A stretch of 64,000 nt of DNA. It comes from Nocardioides lianchengensis. Lineage in GTDB: Bacteria > Actinomycetota > Actinomycetes > Propionibacteriales > Nocardioidaceae. The notes below the pieces were generated by a model that saw only the letters and a list, made by a program, of their open reading frames with translations, had not been told where the DNA came from and did not search any database. Position numbers and translations under genes: made by a program. The stretch covers positions 62,001 through 126,000 of the forward strand of contig NZ_FMZM01000008.1 of assembly GCF_900101465.1 (NCBI RefSeq), written 5' to 3'. Each line of letters opens with the position of its first letter. Position 1 is the first letter of the stretch. Of the stretch, positions 16,026 through 24,378 are shown in pieces.

Positions 16026-16679
16026 CTACCCGTCGTAGGGGACCTCGGTGCGCCAGTCGCCCTCGTCCTGGCGGGCCGCGGCGACCAGTGCCTCCGCCAC
16101 CCGGTCGGGGCTGAACGGTCCGTCGTCCCCGAGGGTGCCGTTCACGGTGACGGAGACCGCGCGGATCCCGTCGTCACGCAGGGTCGCGTCGAGGCTGTGC
16201 ACCAGGTTGCGAACGCCGGCCTTCTGGACGCCGAGCGAGGCCGCCCGGTGCCAGGGCCGGTCGGCGGCCATGCTGCCGGTGACCGTGATCCGGCCACCCT
16301 CGACCAGCAGCGGCCGGACCGCCTGCACGGCGGTCAGCAGCGCCCCGACGCCCAACGCGACGTCGGCCAGCAGGTCGGGCACGCTCAGCTCCAGCGGGTC
16401 CCGCTCGCGGAACGCGCTGGGGTTGAAGTGCAGGACGTCGACGCGGCCGAGCCGCTCCGCGACCCGTCGTACGGCGTCCGCCGCCTCGGGACCGGTCATG
16501 TCGACGATCTCCGTCTCCACCCGCACCCCGGCCGCACCGAGCTCCTCGGCGAGCAACGCCACCTGCTCGACGTTGCGGCCGACGAGACCCACCGACCAGC
16601 CGTCGGCGGCGTACCGGCGGGCCAGCGACCCGCTCACCCCCGGGCCGGCGCCGACGACGACCACCGCGCGCGTGCTCAT
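16026..16679 (-). CDS. SDR-family protein lacking the catalytic tyrosine
   Basis: A 217-aa short-chain dehydrogenase/reductase fold protein. The Rossmann nucleotide site is VVVVGAGPGVSGSLARRYAA (about 6-25), with NPSAF in place of the usual NNAG. The conserved Ser is in VTGSMAADRPW, but the Y-x-x-x-K motif reads LGVQK, so the Tyr is replaced by Leu. Such changes usually mean an atypical reaction or loss of oxidoreductase activity. The protein is short for the family because the C-terminal substrate lid is reduced. The ATG at 16679 is clear. It is 13 bp downstream of the kinase gene on the same strand. Confidence 0.82.
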   Translation of the reverse strand: MSTRAVVVVGAGPGVSGSLARRYAADGWSVGLVGRNVEQVALLAEELGAAGVRVETEIVDMTGPEAADAVRRVAERLGRVDVLHFNPSAFRERDPLELSVPDLLADVALGVGALLTAVQAVRPLLVEGGRITVTGSMAADRPWHRAASLGVQKAGVRNLVHSLDATLRDDGIRAVSVTVNGTLGDDGPFSPDRVAEALVAAARQDEGDWRTEVPYDG

Positions 16680-16692
16680 GGGCCCACCGTAG

Positions 16693-17949
16693 TCAGGGCC
16701 GCCGCTTGCCCTGCGACTTCCCCTTGCCCTGACCGGCCTTCTTCTTCGCCTTCTTCGCCTTCTTCGCCTTCTTGACGGCCTTGCCCGGTCGGGGCTTCAC
16801 GGTCTTCTTCGCCGCGGTCTTCGTCGTCGCGGCCTTCATCGTCGCGGCCTTCGTCGTCGCGGCCTTCGTCGTGGTGGCTCGCGCCGGCCCCGCGTCCGGG
16901 ACGACCACAGCCGCTGCCGCCACCGTGGGCGACGGGTCGAGAACGGTCGGCGTGGCCGCGGCGCTGGGCGTGGGCTTCGCCGCCGCCGCCGGCTCGGGGC
17001 CGTCCGGGCGACCCACCACACCGGCGAGGGCGACCAGCAGCGCGAGCGCAGCAGCGATCCCGGCCGCCGGGAGCCACGTCGTACGCCGACGCCTGGCCAG
17101 GGGGAGCGTCGCCGTCGCCTCGTCCGGTACGACGACCTCCGCGTCCGGGTCGGCGAGCGCGGCGAGCCGGTTCGCGACCTCGACCGCGGTCGGCCGCTCG
17201 ACCGGATCGGTCGCGGTCATGCCGGCCAGCAGCCGGGGCCAGCCGCGGGGCAGCGAGACGGGGATGGTCGGGTTGCGGCGCAGCCGGGCGAACGCGGCCT
17301 CGACCGAGGTGCCCGGGTAGGCCCGCTCGCCGGTCACCGCCTCCAGCAGCACCAGCCCCAGCGCATACACGTCGGTCGCGCCGCTCACCTCGTCGCCGCG
17401 GACCTGCTCGGGGGCGAGGTAGGCGGCGGTGCCGACCGTGAAGCCGGTGCGGGTGTGCCGCAGGCTCTCGTCGACCAGCCGGGCGATGCCGAAATCGGCC
17501 AGCCGAGCTCGACCCGACGCGTCGACCAGGACGTTCCCGGGCTTCACGTCCCGGTGGACCACCCCGGCCGCGTGCGCCGCGGCCAGCGCGGCGGCGACCT
17601 GGACTCCGACCCGCGCCGCCTCCGGTGCGTCAACGGCCCGCCCGGCGAGCTCCTGGGCCCAGGTCCGGCCGACGACCAGCTCCAGGACGAGATAGGGATG
17701 GTCCCCCTCGGTGCCGGCGTCGAGCAGCAGCACCAGCCCCGGGTGGGACAGCCGCGCGAGCACCCGTGCCTCGGCGGCGAATCGCGCACGGTCAGCCTCG
17801 GTGTCCGGCGAGTCGCGCAGCACCTTCACGGCCACCGGGCGGTGCAGCAACCGGTCCTCGGCGGCGTAGACGTCCGCCGACCCGCCCCGACCCAGGACCT
17901 CGCCCAGCACGTAGCGGTCGCGCAGGAGGGTGCCGGGACCGATGCTCAC
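16693..17949 (-). CDS. Membrane-anchored Ser/Thr protein kinase (Hanks type)
   Basis: A 418-aa kinase. The catalytic domain (about 8-265) has the glycine loop LGRGGSADVY, the lysine in VAVKVLRD, HRDVKPGNVL, DFGIARL and APEQ. A juxtamembrane linker leads to one membrane helix (WLPAAGIAAALALLVALAG, about 300-318). The outside part has no PASTA domain; it is Ala/Thr/Pro-rich, then repeats TKAAT, then ends in a strongly basic tail (KKAKKAKKAKKKAGQGKGK) that could touch teichoic acid or other anionic wall polymers. GTG 17949 with GGAG 6 nt upstream is the start; the frame stays open further upstream but is not coding there. It is divergent from the MFS gene. Confidence 0.9.
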   Translation of the reverse strand: MSIGPGTLLRDRYVLGEVLGRGGSADVYAAEDRLLHRPVAVKVLRDSPDTEADRARFAAEARVLARLSHPGLVLLLDAGTEGDHPYLVLELVVGRTWAQELAGRAVDAPEAARVGVQVAAALAAAHAAGVVHRDVKPGNVLVDASGRARLADFGIARLVDESLRHTRTGFTVGTAAYLAPEQVRGDEVSGATDVYALGLVLLEAVTGERAYPGTSVEAAFARLRRNPTIPVSLPRGWPRLLAGMTATDPVERPTAVEVANRLAALADPDAEVVVPDEATATLPLARRRRTTWLPAAGIAAALALLVALAGVVGRPDGPEPAAAAKPTPSAAATPTVLDPSPTVAAAAVVVPDAGPARATTTKAATTKAATMKAATTKTAAKKTVKPRPGKAVKKAKKAKKAKKKAGQGKGKSQGKRRP

Positions 17950-18051
17950 GATGCTCCAGTGCCCTCGCGACCGCCGTCGTATCCAGTCGAACTGACTAGA
18001 GTTCTCCCGAGGCGCTTGGTTGTCGGGCGCAACCACCTCTCGAGGAGCTCC

Positions 18052-19509
18052 GTGTCCCCCTTCGCCGCCCGCGGCAGCCGTCCGATGACCTTCGCCGTCC
18101 TGACGGTCGCGGTGATCTCGTTCGTGCTGCTGCAGTCGCTGGTGGTGCCGGTGCTGGCCGAGACGCAGCGCGAGTTCGGCACCGATCAGGCGACGACGAC
18201 GTGGGTGCTGACGGCGTACCTGCTCTCCGCCTCGATCTGCACCCCGCTCCTCGGCCGCTTCGGTGACGCGGTCGGCAAGCGCCGGATGCTGGTGATCACC
18301 CTCGCCGCACTGGCGGCCGGCTCGCTGGTCGCGGCTCTCGCGCCGAGCATCGAGTGGCTGATCGTCGCGCGCGTCGTGCAGGGCGCGGGCGGCGGGGTGC
18401 TGCCCCTGGCGTTCGGCATCATCCGCGACGAGTTCCGCGAGCGGATGACGACGGCGATCAGCGTGCTGTCCTCCCTCACCGCCGTCGGTTTCGGCGCCGG
18501 GATCGTGCTCGCCGGACCGATCGTCGGGACGCTGGGCTACGACTGGCTCTACTGGCTGCCGATGATCGCCACCAGCCTGGCCGCGCTGGCGGCCCTGCTC
18601 TACGTGCCCGAGTCGCCCGTCCGTACGCCGGGCCGACTGCCCGTCCTGCCCGCCGTCCTGCTCGCGGTGTGGCTGGTGGCGCTGCTGCTCGGCCTCAGCG
18701 AGGGCAACACCTGGGGCTGGACCTCGGCCCGGGTGCTGGGCCTCTTCGTCGTGGCCGTGGTCGGAGCGACCACCTGGGTGCTGGTCGAGCGCCGGGTCCC
18801 GGTCCCGATGATCGACATGCGGATGATGCGACTGCGCGGCGTCTGGACCACCAATCTGGTCGCCCTGTTCGTGGGCTTCGGCACGTTCGCGTCGTTCGGC
18901 TTCCTCCCCCAGTTCCTGCAGACGCCGTCGGCGGCGGGCTACGGCTTCGACGCGACGATCAGCGAGTCCGGCCGGCTGTTGGTGCCCTCGGCCCTGGCCA
19001 GCTTCGTGGTCGGGTTCAGCACCGCCCGGCTGGTCCGGTCCTTCGGCGCCCGACGGGTCATCCTCACCGGCGCCGTCCTGACCGGCCTCGCGTTCTTCTC
19101 GATCGCGCTGTGGCACGACGCGACCTGGCAGCTGTACGCCGCCACCACGCTGCAGGGCGTCGGCTCCGGCCTGGTCTTCTCCAGCCTGGCCGGCGTGGTC
19201 GTGATGTCCGTGCCGCCCGAGCAGACCGGCGTCGCGAGCGGCATGAACGCCAACATCCGCACCATCGGCGGCTCCCTCGGCTCAGCCGTGATGGCCGGCA
19301 TCGTGACCGCCCAGGTGGGCCCGCTCGGCATCCCCGAGGAGTCCGGCTACACCGTCGGCTTCGCCGTGCTCGGCGTGGCCATGCTGCTCGCGGCCGCCGG
19401 CGCCGCGTTCGTGCCGGACCTGCGGCGCTCCGGCACCAGCGGACCGCTCGAGGACGCCGACAACGCCGAGCTCGGCTACGTCCCCGCGGCGAGCACGCAG
19501 CAGACCTAG
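18052..19509 (+). CDS. MFS multidrug exporter, DHA2 type
   Basis: A 485-aa major facilitator protein of the 14-helix DHA2 (EmrB/QacA) group. Typical motifs are WVLTAYLLSASICTPLLGRF then GDAVGKRRML between helices 2 and 3, and VARVVQGAGGGVLPLAFGII in helix 4-5 (antiporter motif C-like). It should export a drug or metabolite using the proton gradient. GTG 18052 has GAGGAG 6 nt upstream. It is divergent from the Ser/Thr kinase across about 100 bp and convergent with the phosphate transporter; a short CCTAGG-GGCG-CCTAGG hairpin at 19505-19520 overlaps both gene ends. Confidence 0.88.
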   Translation: MSPFAARGSRPMTFAVLTVAVISFVLLQSLVVPVLAETQREFGTDQATTTWVLTAYLLSASICTPLLGRFGDAVGKRRMLVITLAALAAGSLVAALAPSIEWLIVARVVQGAGGGVLPLAFGIIRDEFRERMTTAISVLSSLTAVGFGAGIVLAGPIVGTLGYDWLYWLPMIATSLAALAALLYVPESPVRTPGRLPVLPAVLLAVWLVALLLGLSEGNTWGWTSARVLGLFVVAVVGATTWVLVERRVPVPMIDMRMMRLRGVWTTNLVALFVGFGTFASFGFLPQFLQTPSAAGYGFDATISESGRLLVPSALASFVVGFSTARLVRSFGARRVILTGAVLTGLAFFSIALWHDATWQLYAATTLQGVGSGLVFSSLAGVVVMSVPPEQTGVASGMNANIRTIGGSLGSAVMAGIVTAQVGPLGIPEESGYTVGFAVLGVAMLLAAAGAAFVPDLRRSGTSGPLEDADNAELGYVPAASTQQT

Positions 19510-19515
19510 GGGCGC

Positions 19516-20640
19516 CTAGGCCGGCGCCCCGGCCAGCTCACGGTCGATGTCGGCCACCCCGACCGAGCGCCGCAGGGCGACGACGAGCACCACGGCCAGG
19601 CCGACCAGCAGGGCGCCGATCGCCAGGACCTCCCCCGCGGCCGGCAACCGGGTCAGGAAGTACGCCGTCGCCGCGACCAGCGCGGCCGCGGGAACCGTGA
19701 CCGCCCAGGCGACCAGCATCCGACCCGCGATCCCCCAGTGGACGGCCTGCCGCGGCCAGGCCAGGCCCACGCCGGTGACCGCCCCCGCCGTGGTGTGGGT
19801 CGTCGACACCGGGACTCCGAGCAGCGTGCTCGTGAACACCGCGGCCGCCGCCCCGGTCTCGGCCGCGAAGCCCGACGCCGGGCGCAGCTCGGTGATCCGC
19901 ATCCCCATGGTCCGGATGATCGACCAGCCGCCCGAGAGCGTCCCCGCCGCGATCGCGCCGTGCGCGGCCAGCACCACCCAGAGCGGGATCTCGATCTCCC
20001 CCGAGCCGCCGGCGAGGTGGCCGGTGGCGACGAGCAGCGCCGCGATCACTCCCATCGTCTTCTGGGCGTCGTTCGCCCCGTGCCCGAGCGCCATCGAGGC
20101 CGAGGAGACCAGCTGCAGTCCCTTCCAGGTGCGCGAGTCGTCCTCCAGCGACGTCCCGCGCTCCAGCAGCCGGGCCAACCGGCCGACGCCGTACGCCACG
20201 ACGGCGCCCGCCACCGGGGAGACGACGATGAAGATCGCGATGGTGCGCACCTCGCCCCAGGCGATGGCGTCGGCGCCCGCCGCGGCGACGCCCGCACCGA
20301 CCAGGCCCCCGACCAGCGCGTGCGAGGACGAGGACGGGAGCCCGAGCCACCAGGTGAGGTAGTTCCACACGATCGCCCCGACGAGGGCCGAGAACACGAC
20401 CGGGACTCCCACGGCCGCGGAGTCCACGACCTCGCCGACCGCGTTCGCGACGGCCGTGCCGAAGAACAGGAAGGCGATGAAGTTGAAGAAGGCCGCCCAG
20501 GCCACCGCCAGCCGGGGCCGCAGCACCCGGGTCGCGACGATCGTCGAGGCCTGGTTGGCGCTGTCGTGGAAGCCGTTCGTAAAGTCGAACAGCAGCGCGA
20601 GCGCGACGACGCCGATCACGGCGAGCAGGGTCTGGTCCAT
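19516..20640 (-). CDS. pit: Inorganic phosphate transporter, PiT family
   Basis: A 374-aa low-affinity phosphate (metal-phosphate):proton symporter. The two inverted signature repeats are present: FDFTNGFHDSANQASTIVAT near the N-terminus (about 19-38) and SASMALGHGANDAQKTMGVI in the middle. LPSSSSHALVGGLVGAGVA and VPVSTTHTTAGAVTGVGLAW are the matching substrate-site loops. About ten membrane helices are visible. It is divergent from a secreted protein at 20819, and direct repeats of response-regulator type lie in the shared upstream region. Confidence 0.93.
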   Translation of the reverse strand: MDQTLLAVIGVVALALLFDFTNGFHDSANQASTIVATRVLRPRLAVAWAAFFNFIAFLFFGTAVANAVGEVVDSAAVGVPVVFSALVGAIVWNYLTWWLGLPSSSSHALVGGLVGAGVAAAGADAIAWGEVRTIAIFIVVSPVAGAVVAYGVGRLARLLERGTSLEDDSRTWKGLQLVSSASMALGHGANDAQKTMGVIAALLVATGHLAGGSGEIEIPLWVVLAAHGAIAAGTLSGGWSIIRTMGMRITELRPASGFAAETGAAAAVFTSTLLGVPVSTTHTTAGAVTGVGLAWPRQAVHWGIAGRMLVAWAVTVPAAALVAATAYFLTRLPAAGEVLAIGALLVGLAVVLVVALRRSVGVADIDRELAGAPA

Positions 20641-20700
20641 GCCGTCCCGGTGCCCGCCCGGGTGAACGGGGCGCGAATCTCGGGCGTCGGGAGGGTTTGC

Positions 20701-20729
20701 TCAACAAAACCTCAAGACCTCGTCAAGAC
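20701..20729. promoter_or_regulatory. 7-4-7-4-7 direct repeats (PhoP/PhoB-type box) between pit and a secreted protein gene
   Basis: TCAACAA (20701), TCAAGAC (20712) and TCAAGAC (20723) are 7-mers at an exact 11-bp period. This is the geometry of OmpR/PhoB-family response-regulator boxes; the mycobacterial PhoP box is TCACAGC-N4-TCACAGC. Lying upstream of a phosphate transporter makes phosphate control plausible. The repeats are seen; the regulator is inferred. Confidence 0.5.
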
Positions 20730-20818
20730 CGTCGGTAGGTTCGCCGAACCCCCTCGTTGAGGTGTCGACCGGGTGCCACGCTTTTCCTGTTCTCCCCCCA
20801 ACAGTCTCGGAGCACCCG

Positions 20819-21874
20819 ATGCGATTCCGTACCACCGCCCTCGTCGCCGCCGCGGCCCTCGCGCTGGCCCCGGTCCTGGCCGGCGCCACCAGCCCGGCCG
20901 CCGCCACGGCCGCCGTCTCGTCCTGCGCCACCCTGAGCTCCGGCCAGGTCGACCCGAGCGGCACCCCGCGCGCCGTCGCCGCCATCGCCCCGGCCGGCCA
21001 CCTGGTCACCGGCTACTGCGTGCAGGCCGGCTCCGCCGCCCCCGTGTACGTCGACCTCGCCGCCCCCGTCACCTGGACCGTGATCCGGGGCGCGGCCGGC
21101 ATCGCCCACTACTCCTACGCCTGGGTCGCCACCGACTCCACCGAGGTCGTCGAGCCCGGCCAGGAGCCGTCCGTCCCGGACGAGGCGCCCGAGCTGCCCT
21201 CGACCCCGGCTCCCGCGCTCAACCCCTGGGACTGGAACTGGACCTACGCCGCTCCGACCTGTGACGCGCTGACCGTGCGCTACCCCGCCAACATCCCGGC
21301 CGGGCAGTCCAACGACGTCAACATCCGCTTCAACAGCAACCTGGGCCGGACCACGTTCAACTACCACAACAACGAGGGCACCTGGTCGGGCACGACGAGC
21401 TTCCCCTACGCCCAGCACCCGGCGTACCCGACCAGCGGCCTGCGCTGGTTCACCGTCGAGTGGATCCAGGTCGCCGGCACCAACTACCACTGGCAGGGCG
21501 CCCTCAACTGCCTGGTCGGCTCGGACGGCAAGGCCGAGACGGTCGACGCGCCGCAGGCGGTCACCAGCATCTCCGGGTTCAACACCAGCACCGTCAAGGT
21601 CCGGGTCGGTACGACGGTCGCCGCCGACACCGTGGTCCTCGCCAACGTCGACCTCTCGGCCGTCGTCCTGCAGCGCTGGACCTCCGGCCGGTGGGCCGCC
21701 GTGAAGACGGTCGCCAAGGTCGACGGGGCCATCAAGGTCACCTTCCCGAGGGAGACCCGTCCGGGCACGGTCACCTACCGCCTGGCGGCCCCCGACACCG
21801 ACTTCGTCACCGGTGCGGTGACCAAGAACCTCGTGGTCAAGGTCGTCAAGGCGCCGAAGAAGAAGCGCCGCTGA
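20819..21874 (+). CDS. Secreted protein of unknown function
   Basis: A 351-aa protein with a clean signal peptide (MRFRTTALVAAAALALAPVL, cleavage near ATA-AVSSC). The mature part has a segment rich in W, Y and N (WDWNWTYAAPTC, NDVNIRFNSN, TTFNYHNNEGTW) and few cysteines, then beta-rich sequence, and ends in a basic tail (KAPKKKRR). No enzyme motif is recognisable. The ATG at 20819 is chosen because the signal peptide starts there; an upstream in-frame start would add a non-signal leader. It is divergent from pit and could share its phosphate control. Confidence 0.75.
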   Translation: MRFRTTALVAAAALALAPVLAGATSPAAATAAVSSCATLSSGQVDPSGTPRAVAAIAPAGHLVTGYCVQAGSAAPVYVDLAAPVTWTVIRGAAGIAHYSYAWVATDSTEVVEPGQEPSVPDEAPELPSTPAPALNPWDWNWTYAAPTCDALTVRYPANIPAGQSNDVNIRFNSNLGRTTFNYHNNEGTWSGTTSFPYAQHPAYPTSGLRWFTVEWIQVAGTNYHWQGALNCLVGSDGKAETVDAPQAVTSISGFNTSTVKVRVGTTVAADTVVLANVDLSAVVLQRWTSGRWAAVKTVAKVDGAIKVTFPRETRPGTVTYRLAAPDTDFVTGAVTKNLVVKVVKAPKKKRR

Positions 21875-21911
21875 TCCGCAGCACCAGCTCCTGGGAGGGA
21901 GCAGCACCACG

Positions 21912-21945
21912 CGAGGGCCGGTCCCGGGAGGGGGACCGGCCCTCG
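21912..21945. terminator. Bidirectional terminator between convergent genes
   Basis: CGAGGGCCGGTCCC (21912-21925) pairs perfectly over 14 bp with 21932-21945 around a 6-nt loop, between the secreted protein gene and the convergent GroES gene. Confidence 0.75.
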
Positions 21946-21964
21946 TGGCGTGTCGGGGGTCGGC

Positions 21965-22288
21965 TCAGAGGTAGAGGCCGGTGGACTCGTCGCCGAGCCG
22001 GTCGGCCGCGACGGCGTGCACGTCCCGCTCGCGCATCACGACGTACGTCTCGCCGTGCACCTCGACCTCGGACTTGTCCTCGGGGTCGAAGAGCACCTGG
22101 TCGCCGATGACGACCGCCCGCGCCTGCGGGCCGACCGCGACGACCTTCGACCAGGCCAGCCGCTTGGCCCCCATGGCCGCGGTCGCGGGGATCACGATGC
22201 CGCCGGTCGACCGGCGCTCCCCGGCGTCGCGGTCGACCTCCACGAGGATGCGGTCGTGCAGCATCTTGATGGGGGTCTTGTCGCTCAT
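21965..22288 (-). CDS. GroES-family co-chaperonin, stand-alone copy
   Basis: A 107-aa Cpn10 protein. It has LHDRILVEVD at the N-terminus, the mobile loop that docks to GroEL (ERRSTGGIVIPATA, with the hydrophobic IVI), and VGPQARAVVIGDQVLFDPED in the barrel. The C-terminal DVHAVAADRLGDESTGLYL is longer than in the standard GroES. No groEL lies next to it, so it is probably a second, divergent paralogue rather than the partner of the main chaperonin. It is 5 bp downstream of the DUF3618 gene on the same strand. Confidence 0.88.
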   Translation of the reverse strand: MSDKTPIKMLHDRILVEVDRDAGERRSTGGIVIPATAAMGAKRLAWSKVVAVGPQARAVVIGDQVLFDPEDKSEVEVHGETYVVMRERDVHAVAADRLGDESTGLYL

Positions 22289-22292
22289 CGGG

Positions 22293-22547
22293 CTACTTCA
22301 GGGCCTTCCGGACCACGACGACCAGGACGACGGCGCCGACCACGCCGCCGACGACCTTGAGGATGTTGTCGGTGCGCGGCTGGCCGGTCTCGACGTCGAC
22401 GAAGTGCGCCTTCAGCGAGGCGACCTCGCGGCCGACGATCGTCTTGGGGCTCGACCGGTAGAGAAGCTGGTCGATCGTGGTGGCCAGGCGCTCGCGGGTC
22501 TCCTCGATCTCGCGCTCGAGGGAGGACGTGTCCTTGTCCTTGCTCAC
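22293..22547 (-). CDS. DUF3618 small membrane protein
   Basis: An 84-aa protein. The helical N-terminus SLEREIEETRERLATTIDQL is the DUF3618 signature, and the C-terminal helix VVGGVVGAVVLVVVVRKALK spans the membrane once. Function is unknown; members are small actinobacterial membrane proteins with a cytoplasmic coiled-coil-like head. The gene lies 5 bp upstream of the GroES paralogue and likely shares its transcript. Confidence 0.85.
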   Translation of the reverse strand: MSKDKDTSSLEREIEETRERLATTIDQLLYRSSPKTIVGREVASLKAHFVDVETGQPRTDNILKVVGGVVGAVVLVVVVRKALK

Positions 22548-22601
22548 TTCTCGTCTCCTCGGGGCCGCCGGTCGCCCGGTGATCGGGTCGGGTGGAGGCT
22601 A

Positions 22602-23363
22602 TCAACCGGCCGGTGGCGCCATGCCTGTGGTCCGGGGGTCGAAGCCGAACGGCAGCTCCAGCCGGTTGGCGCGCATCAGCGCGTCGTCGGTCAGCACGTC
22701 GTACGTCGTCCCGTCGGCGACCACCGTGCCCTCGCTCAGGACCACCGAGCGCGGGCAGAGCTCCAGGGCGTACGGCAGGTCGTGGGTCACCATCAGCACG
22801 GTCACGTCGAGCGAGCGGAGGATGTCGGCGAGCTCGCGCCGCGACGCCGGGTCGAGGTTGGACGACGGCTCGTCGAGGACCAGGATCTCGGGCTCCATCG
22901 CCAGCACCGTCGCGACCGCGACCCGGCGCCGCTGGCCGAAGGAGAGGTGGTGGGGCGGCCGGTCGGCGAAGTCGGCCATGCCGACCAGGTCGAGGGCGTG
23001 CATGACCCGTCGCTGCAGCGCCTCGCCCTTGAGCCCGAGGTTCGCCGGCCCGAAGGCGACGTCCTGGCGCACCGAGGCCATGAAGAGCTGGTCGTCGGGG
23101 TCCTGGAAGACGATCCCGACCCGGCGTCGGATCTCCTGCACGTGCTTCTTCTCCACCGGGAGACCGCTCACGGCGACGGTGCCGGCACCCGCGGTGAGGA
23201 TGCCGTTGAGGTGCAGCACCAGGGTCGTCTTGCCGGCGCCGTTGGGCCCGAGCAGCGCAACCCGCTCACCGCGGTGGACGTGCAGGTCGACACCGAAGAG
23301 GGCCTGGTGACCGTCGGGGTAGGCGTAGGCCAGGCCCTGCACCTCGAGGACGGGGGTGGTCAT
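22602..23363 (-). CDS. cbiO: ECF metal transporter ATPase (CbiO/NikO)
   Basis: A 253-aa ABC ATPase that powers nickel/cobalt uptake. It shows Walker A LLGPNGAGKTTLVLHLNGIL (about 36-55), Q-loop FQDPDDQLF, signature HLSFGQRRRVAVATVLAM (LSFGQ), Walker B ILVLDEPSSNLDP and the H-loop VTHDLPYAL. The ATG at 23363 overlaps the stop of cbiQ (ATGA), with GGAG about 5 nt upstream. Last gene of the cbiMNQO operon. Confidence 0.92.
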   Translation of the reverse strand: MTTPVLEVQGLAYAYPDGHQALFGVDLHVHRGERVALLGPNGAGKTTLVLHLNGILTAGAGTVAVSGLPVEKKHVQEIRRRVGIVFQDPDDQLFMASVRQDVAFGPANLGLKGEALQRRVMHALDLVGMADFADRPPHHLSFGQRRRVAVATVLAMEPEILVLDEPSSNLDPASRRELADILRSLDVTVLMVTHDLPYALELCPRSVVLSEGTVVADGTTYDVLTDDALMRANRLELPFGFDPRTTGMAPPAG

Positions 23364-24043
23364 GCCTGCTCCTCCAGCGAGGGCAGCTTCCCGGTGTAGC
23401 CGCGGGACACCATCGCGAGGTGCACCCGCTCCCCGCGCTCGTAGCTGCGGATGAAGAGGGCACCGAGGGAGCGGGCCAGGGCCGGCCAGTGCCGGGGCGA
23501 GCGGGGCTCGCAGCCGCGTGAGCGCATGGACACCATCATCCGGCCCATCTCGGCGGTGACGACGTCGAGGTAGCGGATCATGAAGCCCATGATCTGCACC
23601 AGCAGCTCGGGCATCCGCAGCCGCTGCAGCCCCGCGAGCACCGCGGTCGGCTCCGTCGTGGCCGCCATCGTCAGCGAGGCGAGCACGCCGAGGGTGCCCT
23701 TCGCGAGCAGTCCCCAGGCGGCGAGCAGCCCGGGTTCGGAGACGGTCAGCCCGAGCACCTCGGTGCGCGGACCGGTCGCGACGAACGGGACGAGCAGCGC
23801 GAACACGACGAACGGCACCTCGACGACCATCCTCTTCGCGAGGTAGCCGAACGGCACCCGGCTCAGCGCGACCACGCCGAGGAGGACGGCGAGATAGCCG
23901 GCGTACGCGGCGTACCACTCGCGGGGCGTGGCCACCACGACGAGCACGAAGGCCAGCAGCGCGAGGAGCTTCAGGTGCGCCGGCGCCCGGTGGACCGGGC
24001 TGTGCCCGTGGAAGTGCAGGCGGTGGCCGTGACCGGCCCCCAC
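23360..24043 (-). CDS. cbiQ: ECF metal transporter transmembrane component (CbiQ/NikQ)
   Basis: A 227-aa T-component that links the substrate-binding M unit to the ATPase. It has a His-rich start (MGAGHGHRLHFHGHS), five or so membrane helices, and the coupling motif region RYLDVVTAEMGRMMVSMRSR with the second Ala-Arg-Gly type motif near AMVSRGYTGKLP. The start codon overlaps the stop of the preceding gene at 24043. The His cluster at the N-terminus fits a transition-metal system. Confidence 0.9.
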   Translation of the reverse strand: MGAGHGHRLHFHGHSPVHRAPAHLKLLALLAFVLVVVATPREWYAAYAGYLAVLLGVVALSRVPFGYLAKRMVVEVPFVVFALLVPFVATGPRTEVLGLTVSEPGLLAAWGLLAKGTLGVLASLTMAATTEPTAVLAGLQRLRMPELLVQIMGFMIRYLDVVTAEMGRMMVSMRSRGCEPRSPRHWPALARSLGALFIRSYERGERVHLAMVSRGYTGKLPSLEEQA

Positions 24044-24378
24044 TAGACGGTGGCCTCGTCCTTGTCGTCGGCGACAGTCTCCTCGGCAGGCGTACGACGG
24101 CGCACGCCCCAGGCCAGCCCGCCGGCGATCCCGAGCACGAGCAGGACGCCGACGACGCCGGCCAGGCCGCCGCTGAGGCGCTCGTTGTCGACCCCGGAGG
24201 TCTGGTAGTCGGCCAGCGGGCTGTCGGCGGTCGGGCTGTCCTCGGCGGAGTCGAGGAAGCCGGTCTTGCCCGCGACGTACTCGAGGCCGTCGGGGTGACT
24301 GCTGGCGTAGTAGCTGGCGACGCCCGCCACCAGCAGGGCCACGAGCAGGAAGGCGGCGAAGAAGCGACGGTTCCTCAT
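24043..24378 (-). CDS. cbiN: PDGLE-domain subunit (CbiN/NikN-like)
   Basis: A 111-aa membrane protein with an N-terminal helix (FFAAFLLVALLVAGVASYYA), the outside motif SSHPDGLEYVAGKTGF (the PDGLE motif of NikN/CbiN-like units), and a C-terminal helix (LAGVVGVLLVLGIAGGLAWG). It helps load metal into the M component. The start overlaps the end of cbiM by 4 nt (ATGA) and the gene runs directly into cbiQ. Order M-N-Q-O is the standard one. Confidence 0.88.
   Translation of the reverse strand: MRNRRFFAAFLLVALLVAGVASYYASSHPDGLEYVAGKTGFLDSAEDSPTADSPLADYQTSGVDNERLSGGLAGVVGVLLVLGIAGGLAWGVRRRTPAEETVADDKDEATV

Noticed and set aside
16740..16880. CRISPR-like or tandem DNA repeat
   Set aside because: The short repeats are in-frame Lys/Ala/Thr codons of the kinase tail, with no spacers.
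17943..19116. Long open frame continuing upstream of the kinase start, antisense to the MFS exporter
   Set aside because: The sequence is Gln/Arg/His-rich low-complexity typical of a GC-rich shadow frame; kinase homology begins at the GTG with a ribosome site at 17949, and the MFS protein on the other strand has clear motifs.
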